In this document: one piece after another, positions 43,256 through 50,383 of the stretch
Numbering within the stretch: the stretch's first letter is position 1
Layout of the letters: every line of letters starts with the position of its first letter
Notes under the pieces: model-generated
Told to the model about the DNA's origin: nothing
The model's input: only the letters and a program-made list of their open reading frames with translations
The model's database searches: none
Program-made: the position numbers and the translations under genes
Assembly: GCA_011525845.1 (NCBI GenBank)
Contig: WYBP01000014.1
Location: 62,001 to 126,000 of the forward strand
Direction: 5' to 3'
Length of the DNA: 64,000 bases
Source of the DNA: Gemmatimonadaceae bacterium
GTDB taxonomy: Bacteria > Gemmatimonadota > Gemmatimonadetes > Gemmatimonadales > Gemmatimonadaceae

Positions 43256-44455
43256 ATGCGATTCACGGTCCAGAACCCATCCGAGGCCCTGCTGCGAGAG
43301 ATCCGGGTCTCGCAGGCGGTCGCGCGCGTGCAGCAGCTTCCCACGGTCTTCGTGGCGAACCCGCTGCTCGCGGCGTTCATCGCGGTGGTGTACTGGGACC
43401 ACGTCTTCCGGACGCTGCTGGTGATCTTCGTCGCGGCCATGATCGTGATCTGGACGCCGGCGGCGTTGAGCTGGCGCCGGCTCCGCGACCGGCCGCGGCC
43501 GACGAAGGTGAGCGCGATCAACGAACGGCGGGCGGTGCTCTTCTCGTTCGTGGTGGGATTGCTCTGGGCGGTCGCGGCGTTCGTGCTCTTCCCGGCCGGC
43601 GGGCCCGAGGAGCGTGCCGCGCTGGTGATCCTGCTCGCGGGCCTCTGTGCGGGGGCGGTGTCGTTCTTCTCGTCGTCCCCCAAGGCGTCGATGGCGTTCT
43701 ACCTCCCGTTCATGCTCACGCTGCTCGGGCAGGCGATCACCTTCATGGCGCCCCGGGCGCCCGTGCTGCCGGCGGCGATCGCGGTGTTCACGGCGAGCGC
43801 GGTGCTCTTCACGCAGACGAGCTGGGGCCAGTTCGTCGAGAACGTGCGCGTGCTCGTCGACCGCGACCGCCTGCTGCAGGAGGCCCAGCGGAGCGGGGTG
43901 CAGCTCGAGCTGATGCTCTCGCGGATGTCGGACCTGGCGATGGTGGACGAGCTCACGGGGCTCAAGAACCGGCGCTCGTTCTTCGATGACATCGAGTCGG
44001 TGATCGCGGGGAGCCGGCGCCGCGGGAAGCCGATCGCGATCGCGCTCCTCGACCTCGACCACTTCAAGGACGTGAACGACACGCACGGCCACGCGATCGG
44101 CGACGACGTGCTGCGCGAGGTGGCGCGTCGGATCGAGGAGACGCTCCGCCAGGAGCAGATCGTCGGGCGCATCGGGGGCGAGGAGTTCGTGGTGCTGCTC
44201 CCGGACACGAGCCCGCAGCAGGCGCTCATCGCGGTGGAGCGCGTGCGGAAGGCGATCGGGGACACGCCGATCACCGCCGGGAGTGGCGTGCAGGTCGCGG
44301 TGACGGTGAGCGGCGGGATCGCCTCGCTCGGGGATGGGATGACCGTCGCGCTCGCGATGCAGCAGGCCGACAAGGCGATGTACCGCGCCAAGGCGCTCGG
44401 CCGGAACCGCGTGGAGGTCTTCGGGGCGGTCGAGGACGCGATCGCGTCACGCTGA
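43256..44455 (+). CDS. Membrane diguanylate cyclase (GGDEF domain)
   Basis: A 399-residue protein. Residues about 30-200 contain several hydrophobic helices (LLAAFIAVVYWDHVF; LFSFVVGLLWAVAAFVLF; AALVILLAGLCAGAVSFF). They are followed by a short coil and a full GGDEF domain with DLDHFKDVNDTHGHAIGDDVL and the active-site motif GRIGGEEFVVLLPD. It should make cyclic di-GMP from two GTP at the membrane. The inhibitory RxxD site four to five residues before GGEEF is absent (LRQEQIVGR), so feedback inhibition at the I-site is unlikely. A single gene; a typical membrane-sensor type whose signal is unknown. Confidence 0.93.
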   Translation: MRFTVQNPSEALLREIRVSQAVARVQQLPTVFVANPLLAAFIAVVYWDHVFRTLLVIFVAAMIVIWTPAALSWRRLRDRPRPTKVSAINERRAVLFSFVVGLLWAVAAFVLFPAGGPEERAALVILLAGLCAGAVSFFSSSPKASMAFYLPFMLTLLGQAITFMAPRAPVLPAAIAVFTASAVLFTQTSWGQFVENVRVLVDRDRLLQEAQRSGVQLELMLSRMSDLAMVDELTGLKNRRSFFDDIESVIAGSRRRGKPIAIALLDLDHFKDVNDTHGHAIGDDVLREVARRIEETLRQEQIVGRIGGEEFVVLLPDTSPQQALIAVERVRKAIGDTPITAGSGVQVAVTVSGGIASLGDGMTVALAMQQADKAMYRAKALGRNRVEVFGAVEDAIASR

Positions 44456-44495
44456 CGCGCCCAACCACCGATTGCGAAGCATCTTAGGCACAGTA

Positions 44496-44513
44496 TGTGA
44501 ACGTATGTTCACA
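44496..44513. promoter_or_regulatory. Dyad TGTGAAC-N4-GTTCACA upstream of sufB
   Basis: Perfect 7-bp inverted arms with the spacer GTAT. It lies 70 bases upstream of the putative sufB -35 element in an AT-richer stretch. It contains the GAAC-N4-GTTC core of Gram-positive LexA boxes, but no DNA-repair gene is near, so this assignment is not made. It is probably an operator for suf or for an unknown unit. Confidence 0.45.
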
Positions 44514-44581
44514 CGCTGATTTGTGACCTTTTGGATCCGCCGCGCTCCCGGGACCCACTCCCGACGAGTGCGGCCTTTTTG

Positions 44582-44624
44582 TTGACCCTCATCTATTCCC
44601 GACTAGATTGCTTTGCTATAGCAA
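44582..44624 (+). promoter_or_regulatory. Putative sufB promoter with overlapping palindrome
   Basis: TTGACC (44582-44587) and TAGATT (44604-44609), 16 bases apart, form the best classical promoter in the window. The perfect palindrome TTGCTATAGCAA (44613-44624) overlaps the predicted transcription start; the flanking GATTGC/GCAATC extends the symmetry. A repressor such as an Rrf2-family (IscR/SufR-like) Fe-S sensor binding there would explain suf control. The regulator is not in this window. Confidence 0.55.
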
Positions 44625-44647
44625 TCACTGCTCCACAACAGGTCCGA

Positions 44648-46081
44648 ATGAGCTCATCAATCGAAACACTGGTCAATAAGGAGTACGCGTACGGCTTCGT
44701 CACCGACATCGAGTCGGATACGATCCCGCGCGGCCTCACCGAAGAGACCATCCGCGCGATCTCCGCCAAGAAGGACGAGCCCGAGTGGCTCCTCGACTGG
44801 CGCCTCAAGGCGTTCCGCCGCTGGCTCACGATGACCGAGCCCCACTGGCCGAACGTCACCTACGCCCCGATCGACTACCAGGCGCAGACCTACTACTCCG
44901 CGCCCAAGAGCGTGAAGCCGCTCCAGTCGCTCGACGAGGTGGACCCCGAACTCCTCCGCACCTACGAGAAGCTCGGCATCTCCCTCACCGAGCAGAAGCG
45001 CCTCTCCGGCGTGGCCGTGGACGCGATCTTCGACTCGGTCTCCGTCGGCACCACGATGAAGAAGGAGCTCAGCGCCGTCGGCGTGGTGTTCTGCTCCTTC
45101 GGCGAGGCGGTGCACTCGCACCCCGAGCTCGTGAAGAAGTACCTCGGCTCCGTCGTCCCCTACTCGGACAACTTCTTCGCCGCGCTCAACTCGGCCGTCT
45201 TCTCCGACGGCTCGTTCGTCTACGTCCCCAAGGGCGTGAAGTGCCCGCTCGAGCTCTCCACCTACTTCCGCATCAACGCCGCGGACACGGGGCAGTTCGA
45301 GCGCACGCTGATCGTCGCCGAGGAGGGCGCGAGCGTGAGCTACCTCGAGGGGTGCACGGCGCCCAAGCGCGCCACCAACCAGCTCCACGCGGCCGTGGTG
45401 GAGATCGTCGCCCTCGACGACTCCTCGGTGAAGTACTCCACCGTGCAGAACTGGTACGCCGGCGACGAGAACGGCGTCGGCGGCATCTACAACTTCGTCA
45501 CCAAGCGCGGGAAGGCGTTCACGAACGCCAAGATCTCCTGGACGCAGGTTGAGACCGGCTCGGCGATCACCTGGAAGTACCCGTCGGTGATCCTGCAGGG
45601 GGACAACTCGGTCGGCGAGTTCTACTCGGTGGCCGTGGTGAACAACCACCAGCAGGCCGACACCGGCACGAAGATGATCCACATCGGGAAGAACACGAAG
45701 TCCACGATCATCTCGAAGGGGATCAGCGCGGGGAAGGGCCAGAACTCGTACCGCGGCCAGGTGAAGGTCCTGCCGAAGGCCGAGAACGCCCGCAACTACA
45801 CGCAGTGCGACTCGATGCTGATCGGGAACGCCTGCGGGGCGCACACCTTCCCCTACATCGAGGTCGCGAACCCCACCGCGACCCTCGAGCACGAGGCGAG
45901 CACGTCGAAGATCGGGGAGGACCAGATCTTCTACTGCAAGTCGCGTGGCCTGAACGCCGAGCACGCGATCAGCCTGATCGTGGCCGGGTTCTGCAAGGAG
46001 GTCTTCAAGGAGCTGCCGATGGAGTTCGCGCTCGAGGCGCAGCAGCTGCTCGGGATCTCGCTCGAAGGGTCAGTCGGTTAA
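44648..46081 (+). CDS. sufB: SufB, Fe-S cluster scaffold subunit
   Basis: A 477-residue Suf[72 protein letters not shown] and the C-terminal beta-helix motif [25 protein letters not shown], which includes the conserved Cys (C396). SufB and SufD form the scaffold with the SufC ATPase. ATG 44648 begins the family N-terminus ([17 protein letters not shown]). It is the first gene of the operon after the promoter at 44582. A heptad-repeat inverted repeat separates it from sufC. Part of a complete Suf system. Confidence 0.97.
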   Translation: MSSSIETLVNKEYAYGFVTDIESDTIPRGLTEETIRAISAKKDEPEWLLDWRLKAFRRWLTMTEPHWPNVTYAPIDYQAQTYYSAPKSVKPLQSLDEVDPELLRTYEKLGISLTEQKRLSGVAVDAIFDSVSVGTTMKKELSAVGVVFCSFGEAVHSHPELVKKYLGSVVPYSDNFFAALNSAVFSDGSFVYVPKGVKCPLELSTYFRINAADTGQFERTLIVAEEGASVSYLEGCTAPKRATNQLHAAVVEIVALDDSSVKYSTVQNWYAGDENGVGGIYNFVTKRGKAFTNAKISWTQVETGSAITWKYPSVILQGDNSVGEFYSVAVVNNHQQADTGTKMIHIGKNTKSTIISKGISAGKGQNSYRGQVKVLPKAENARNYTQCDSMLIGNACGAHTFPYIEVANPTATLEHEASTSKIGEDQIFYCKSRGLNAEHAISLIVAGFCKEVFKELPMEFALEAQQLLGISLEGSVG

Positions 46082-46092
46082 CGGCTGATGGG

Positions 46093-46175
46093 AGGTGTGA
46101 GGTGGGAGGTGTGAGGGAACGACACCGACCCGCCGACCGCAGTTCCTCACACCTCACCCCTCACACCTCACACCT
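46093..46175 (+). repeat. Heptad element, copy 3 (long hairpin between sufB and sufC)
   Basis: Each arm contains two decamers AGGTGTGAGG (46093-46102, 46107-46116) or their complements CCTCACACCT (46145-46154, 46159-46168). The stem of about 26 pairs has a 4-base mismatch zone and a 21-nt loop (46121-46141). It lies inside the suf transcript between the sufB stop and the sufC start. There it could stabilise the sufB mRNA end or dampen sufC expression. Confidence 0.85.
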
Positions 46176-46186
46176 GAAACTCAAGC

Positions 46187-46939
46187 ATGCTTAAGATCAC
46201 GAACCTGCACGCGACCGCCGGCACGAAGGAGATCCTCAAGGGGATCACCCTCACGATCAACGCCGGCGAGGTGCACGCCATCATGGGGCCGAACGGCTCC
46301 GGGAAGTCCACCCTCGCGCAGGTCATCGCGGGCCACCCCGGCTACGAGGTGACCAAGGGCTCCATCGAGTACCAGGGGAAGGACCTCCTCGACATGGAAG
46401 CGGAGGAGCGCGCGCAGGCGGGCGTCTTCCTCGCCTTCCAATATCCGGTGGAGATCCCGGGCGTCACCAACGCCTACTTCCTCCGCGCGGCGTACAACGA
46501 GCTCCGCAAGGCGCGTGACGAGGACGAGGTGGACCCGATCGAGTTCCTCGACATCATGGAGGAGAAGCTCGCGCTCGTGGAGATGGATGCAACGATGATG
46601 CAGCGCTCCGTGAACGCCGGCTTCTCCGGCGGCGAGAAGAAGCGGAACGAGATCCTGCAGATGGCGGTGCTGGAGCCGACCCTCGCCGTGCTCGACGAGA
46701 CGGACTCGGGACTCGACATCGACGCGCTGCGCATCGTGGCCGAGGGCGTGAACAAGCTCCGCTCGCCGGAACGCTCCACGCTCGTCGTGACGCACTACCA
46801 GCGCCTCCTCAACTACATCGTGCCCGACCACGTGCACGTGCTCGCCGGCGGGCGGATCGTCCGCTCGGGCGGGAAGGAGCTCGCGCACGAGCTCGAGGAG
46901 AAGGGGTACGACTGGCTCCTGGAGCCGGTGCCCGCGTGA
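46187..46939 (+). CDS. sufC: SufC, Fe-S assembly ABC ATPase
   Basis: A 250-residue ATPase: Walker A GPNGSGKST at 34-42, the Q-loop region FLAFQYPVEIPGV, signature FSGGEKKRNEI and Walker B LAVLDETDSGLDIDALR. SufC binds SufB/SufD and uses ATP to remodel the scaffold. Start ATG 46187 follows the heptad element by 12 bases, with no strong Shine-Dalgarno between. The sufD gene follows with a 4-base overlap GTGA. A complete, typical family member. Confidence 0.97.
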   Translation: MLKITNLHATAGTKEILKGITLTINAGEVHAIMGPNGSGKSTLAQVIAGHPGYEVTKGSIEYQGKDLLDMEAEERAQAGVFLAFQYPVEIPGVTNAYFLRAAYNELRKARDEDEVDPIEFLDIMEEKLALVEMDATMMQRSVNAGFSGGEKKRNEILQMAVLEPTLAVLDETDSGLDIDALRIVAEGVNKLRSPERSTLVVTHYQRLLNYIVPDHVHVLAGGRIVRSGGKELAHELEEKGYDWLLEPVPA

Positions 46940-48246
46940 CCGCGCCCTACACGGACCAGTTCGAGGCGTACGCCTCGAACGGCGGCGGCGAGGGGCCCGC
47001 GTGGCTCCCGACGCTGCGGAAGCGTGCGTTCGACCGCTTCAGCGACCTCGGCTTCCCCACCACGCGCGACGAGGACTGGCACTTCACCTCGGTCACGCCG
47101 ATCGCCGAGCGCACCTTCAAGGCGCTCAAGCCCGGCCCCACGACGCTCACCCTCTCGGAGCTCCGGCCCTGGCTGGTGGATGAGTCCTGGCACCGCCTGG
47201 TCTTCGTGAACGGCCAGCTCGAACCCGCGCTCTCGCAGTTCACCGAGCTCCCGGCCGCGGTGCAGGTGAGCACCCTCTCCGAGGCGCTCCGCGAGGAGCC
47301 GGAGTGGGTGGAGAAGCACCTCGGTTCCCTCGCGGCGTTCGACAAGGCCGCGTTCACGGCGCTCAACACCGCGTTCATGCAGGACGGCGTGGTGGTCCGC
47401 GTGCCGAAGAGCGAGGTGGTGGACACTCCGCTGCACATCGTGCACGTGGTGGACGCGCAGGCCGAGGGTGCGGCGCTCCATCCGCGCCTCGTGGTCGTGG
47501 CGGAGCCGCTCTCGCAGATCACGCTGGTCGAGTCCTTCGTCGGGCTCGGCAAGGCCTCGTACCTGATGAACGCGGTGGCCGAGGTGGCCGTGGGGAATGG
47601 CGCGCGCGTGGACCACTACAAGGTCCAGCGGGAGAGCACGGAGGCGTTCCACGTCGGCACCACGCAGGTGACGCAGGGGCGCGACTCGATGTACCACTCC
47701 TTCTCCTACGCGGCCGGCGCGGCGCTCTCGCGCACGAACATCTACACCCGGCTCGCGGGCGAGGGGGGCGAGGCCCGCCTCAACGGGATGTACATGCTCG
47801 ACGGCGTGCAGCACGCGGACCACCAGACCTTCGTGGAGCACCTCGCGGAGTCCTGCGCGAGCCGTGAGCTCTACAAGGGAATCCTCGACGGCTCCTCGCA
47901 CGGCGTCTTCAACGGAAAGGTCTACGTCGACCCGATCGCGCAGAAGACGGACGGCAAGCAGACCAACAAGGCGCTCCTCCTGAGCGACCGCGCCCGCGTG
48001 GACACCAAGCCGCAGCTCGAGATCTTCGCCGACGACGTGAAGTGCACGCACGGCGCGACGATCGGCCGGATCGACGAGAGCGCGCTCTTCTACCTGCAGA
48101 GCCGCGGCATCCCGCTGGAGAACGCGAAGGCGCTCCTCACCTATGCCTTCGCCGCCGAGGCGCTGGAGACGATCGAGATCGACGCGCTGCGCGTGGAGCT
48201 CGAGCGTGGCGTGTTCGAGCGCTTCACCCACACGCGCCTGGAGTAG
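46936..48246 (+). CDS. sufD: SufD, Fe-S cluster scaffold subunit
   Basis: A 436-residue SufD: RFSDLGFPTTRDEDWHFTSV at the N-terminus; beta-helix strands with VVVAEPLSQITLVESFVGLG; and the C-terminal conserved block GKVYVDPIAQKTDGKQTNKALLLS with DDVKCTHGATIGRIDESALFYLQSRGI. It forms a heterodimer with SufB in the SufBC2D complex. Start GTG 46936 overlaps the sufC stop. The sufU gene starts 9 bases after the stop, with the ribosome site GGAG just before the TAG. Confidence 0.96.
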   Translation: MTAPYTDQFEAYASNGGGEGPAWLPTLRKRAFDRFSDLGFPTTRDEDWHFTSVTPIAERTFKALKPGPTTLTLSELRPWLVDESWHRLVFVNGQLEPALSQFTELPAAVQVSTLSEALREEPEWVEKHLGSLAAFDKAAFTALNTAFMQDGVVVRVPKSEVVDTPLHIVHVVDAQAEGAALHPRLVVVAEPLSQITLVESFVGLGKASYLMNAVAEVAVGNGARVDHYKVQRESTEAFHVGTTQVTQGRDSMYHSFSYAAGAALSRTNIYTRLAGEGGEARLNGMYMLDGVQHADHQTFVEHLAESCASRELYKGILDGSSHGVFNGKVYVDPIAQKTDGKQTNKALLLSDRARVDTKPQLEIFADDVKCTHGATIGRIDESALFYLQSRGIPLENAKALLTYAFAAEALETIEIDALRVELERGVFERFTHTRLE

Positions 48247-48255
48247 GCGACCCCG

Positions 48256-48696
48256 ATGGCCGACGCGGCACTCGACGCCCTCTACCAGGAGGTCATCCTG
48301 GACCACAACCGTCGGCCGCGGAACTTCCACGCGATCGAGGGCGCGACCTGCACGGCCGAGGGGAAGAACCCGAACTGCGGGGACCAGCTCACGGTCTGGC
48401 TGCTGCTCGAGGGCGACAAGGTCGCGGACATCTCCTTCCAGGGCGTCGGCTGCGCGATCTCCAAGGCCTCGGCCTCCCTGATGACCCAGGCCGTGAAGGG
48501 GAAGACGCGCGCGGAGGTCTCGGAGCTCTTCGAGAAGGTGCGGCGGGTGCTCACGGGAGAAGAGACGGCGCCTGCGAAGCTCAAGGAGCTCGGGCAGCTG
48601 CGGGCGCTGAGCGGGGTCTCGAAGTTCCCGATGCGCGTGAAGTGCGCGTCGCTCGCCTGGCACGCGATGAAGTCCGCGATGGACGGCGCGGCGTGA
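48256..48696 (+). CDS. sufU: SufU, zinc-dependent sulfur acceptor/scaffold
   Basis: A 146-residue SufU: C41 and D43 (NPNCGDQ), C66 (GVGCAIS) and C130 (RVKCASLAW) match the three cysteines and aspartate that bind zinc and receive sulfur from SufS. The residues 101-125 region, between the second and third cysteines, is the insert typical of SufU rather than IscU. It accepts persulfide from the cysteine desulfurase encoded two genes downstream. The Rieske gene overlaps by GTGA. Confidence 0.95.
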   Translation: MADAALDALYQEVILDHNRRPRNFHAIEGATCTAEGKNPNCGDQLTVWLLLEGDKVADISFQGVGCAISKASASLMTQAVKGKTRAEVSELFEKVRRVLTGEETAPAKLKELGQLRALSGVSKFPMRVKCASLAWHAMKSAMDGAA

Positions 48697-49043
48697 CCGC
48701 CTCGGCGGAGGCCTTCGCGCCGGTCACCGGCGTCGCCGCCGCGGCCGTCGCCGACGGGACGCTGCACGCGGCCACGCTCCCCAACGGCACGCGGCTCTGT
48801 GTCGGGCGCCACGAGGGGCGGCTCTTCGCGGTGAAGGACTATTGCACGCACTCGGAGTTCCCGCTCTCGGAGGGCTCGCTCCTCCCGGACGGCGCGATCG
48901 AGTGCTGCTGGCACGGGGCGCGCTTCGACTGCCGGTCGGGCGCGGTGGTCCGCGGGCCCGCCGAGGACGCGCTGGCGATGCTCGAGGTGGAGGAGCGCGA
49001 CGGGACGATCCTGGTGCGGCGCCCGCCGCGGGGTGGCGCATGA
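48693..49043 (+). CDS. Rieske-type [2Fe-2S] ferredoxin encoded within the suf operon
   Basis: This 116-residue protein has the Rieske ligands C51-x-H53 (DYCTHSEF) and C71-x2-H74 (CCWHGARFD), so a high-potential [2Fe-2S] centre is expected. The fold resembles NirD/small ferredoxins of dioxygenase systems. Its place between sufU and sufS, with 4-base overlaps on both sides (GTGA at 48693, ATGA at 49040), means co-expression and possibly a role as electron donor or as first client of the Suf system. Similar suf-linked Rieske genes are known in other phyla. Confidence 0.92.
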   Translation: MTASAEAFAPVTGVAAAAVADGTLHAATLPNGTRLCVGRHEGRLFAVKDYCTHSEFPLSEGSLLPDGAIECCWHGARFDCRSGAVVRGPAEDALAMLEVEERDGTILVRRPPRGGA

Positions 49044-50305
49044 GCGACAAGCGCGCCCCGGCACACGGATCCGCAAAGGCCTCGGCACACGCCCTCGCGC
49101 CCCGTTCCGACTTCCCGCTGCTCGCGGCGGACCCGCGACTGGTCTACCTCGACTCCGCCGCCACCTCGCAGAAGCCGCAGCGCGTGCTCGACGCGATCAC
49201 CGCGTACTACACGCACGGCAACGCGAACCCGCACCGGGGAGCGTACGCGCTCTCCGCCACCGCCACGCAGATGTACCACGATGCGCGCGCGCGGATCGCG
49301 CGCTTCCTGGGCGTCGCGGACGTCGACACCCTGCTCTTCACGCGCGGGACCACCGAGAGCCTGAACCTCCTGGCCACCGCGTGGGGGCAGTCGAACGTGC
49401 GCGCGGGGGACAACATCGTCGTGACGCGGCTCGAGCACCACGCGAACTTCGTCCCCTGGCAGCAGCTCGCGCGCGCCAAGGGCGCGGAGTTCCGGATCGT
49501 CGAACTCGACGCCGCCGGCGCGGTGGACCTCGCGCTCTTCGCGAAGGCCGTGGACGCGCGTACGAAGGTCGTCGCCTTCGGCCACGTCTCCAACGCGCTT
49601 GGCACCGTCAACCCCGTGGCCGAGCTGGTGCGCATCGCGCGCGCGGCTGGGAAGGCACTCGTCGTCTGCGACGGCGCGCAGGCGGTGCCGCATCTGCGGG
49701 TGGGCATCGACGCGCTCGGCGTGGACGCGTACGCCTTCAGCGGCCACAAGATGGGCGGACCGATGGGCTTGGGCGGCGTGGTCGTCCGCCGCGAGATCCT
49801 CGAGGCGATGCCCCCGTACCAGTTCGGCGGCGACATGATCGAGTGGGTGAACGACCAGGACACCACCTGGAACGTCCTCCCGCACAAGTACGAGGCCGGC
49901 ACGCCTAATGTCGAGGGTGCCGTGGGGCTCGCAGCCGCCTGCGACTACCTCGACACCCTCGGGATGGACCGCGTGCGCGCGCACGAGGTGGCGCTCACGG
50001 CGGAGGCGATGCGTGCGCTCGCGGCGATCCCCGGCGTGACGCTGCACGGCACCGCACGCGCCGAGGACCGGAGCGGCGTGGTGAGCTTCAGCGTGGCCGA
50101 CGTGCACCCGCACGACGTGGCCACGGCGCTCGACTCCGAAGGTGTGTGCGTGCGCGCGGGACACCACTGTGCGCAGCCGCTGATGCGCGGGCTCGGGGTG
50201 CAGAGCACCGTGCGGGCGTCGTTCTGGGTGTACAGCACGACGGAGGATGTCGCGCGGCTGGCGGCGGCGGTGGGGGCGGTGCGGGAGCGGTTCGCGGTGG
50301 CCTGA
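49040..50305 (+). CDS. sufS: SufS, group II cysteine desulfurase
   Basis: A 421-residue PLP enzyme: YLDSAATSQKPQRVLDAI at the N-terminus, the PLP lysine K237 in AFSGHKMGGPMG, and the catalytic C377 in RAGHHCAQP. The short loop around the Cys matches SufS rather than IscS. It delivers sulfur to SufU for Fe-S assembly. The N-terminal 25 residues (MSDKRAPAHGSAKASAHALA) are basic, Ala-rich and extra to the family. Last gene of the suf operon; a separate gene follows after 78 bases. Confidence 0.95.
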   Translation: MSDKRAPAHGSAKASAHALAPRSDFPLLAADPRLVYLDSAATSQKPQRVLDAITAYYTHGNANPHRGAYALSATATQMYHDARARIARFLGVADVDTLLFTRGTTESLNLLATAWGQSNVRAGDNIVVTRLEHHANFVPWQQLARAKGAEFRIVELDAAGAVDLALFAKAVDARTKVVAFGHVSNALGTVNPVAELVRIARAAGKALVVCDGAQAVPHLRVGIDALGVDAYAFSGHKMGGPMGLGGVVVRREILEAMPPYQFGGDMIEWVNDQDTTWNVLPHKYEAGTPNVEGAVGLAAACDYLDTLGMDRVRAHEVALTAEAMRALAAIPGVTLHGTARAEDRSGVVSFSVADVHPHDVATALDSEGVCVRAGHHCAQPLMRGLGVQSTVRASFWVYSTTEDVARLAAAVGAVRERFAVA

Positions 50306-50383
50306 GCGGCGCACGGCGTGGCTCCCCGCGCATCGCCGGTGCATCTTGAAGGTCCACGGCGTCCACACCCAACCGCCCCCGCC

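Noticed and set aside
44496-44513. SOS (LexA) box GAAC-N4-GTTC
   Set aside because: The core matches the Gram-positive LexA pattern, but no lexA, recA or repair gene is adjacent and the flanks fit a longer dyad; kept only as an unassigned operator.
46813-48663. 616-codon minus-strand frame opposite sufD/sufU
   Set aside because: Shadow of genuine suf genes; repetitive RVLRHV-type composition.
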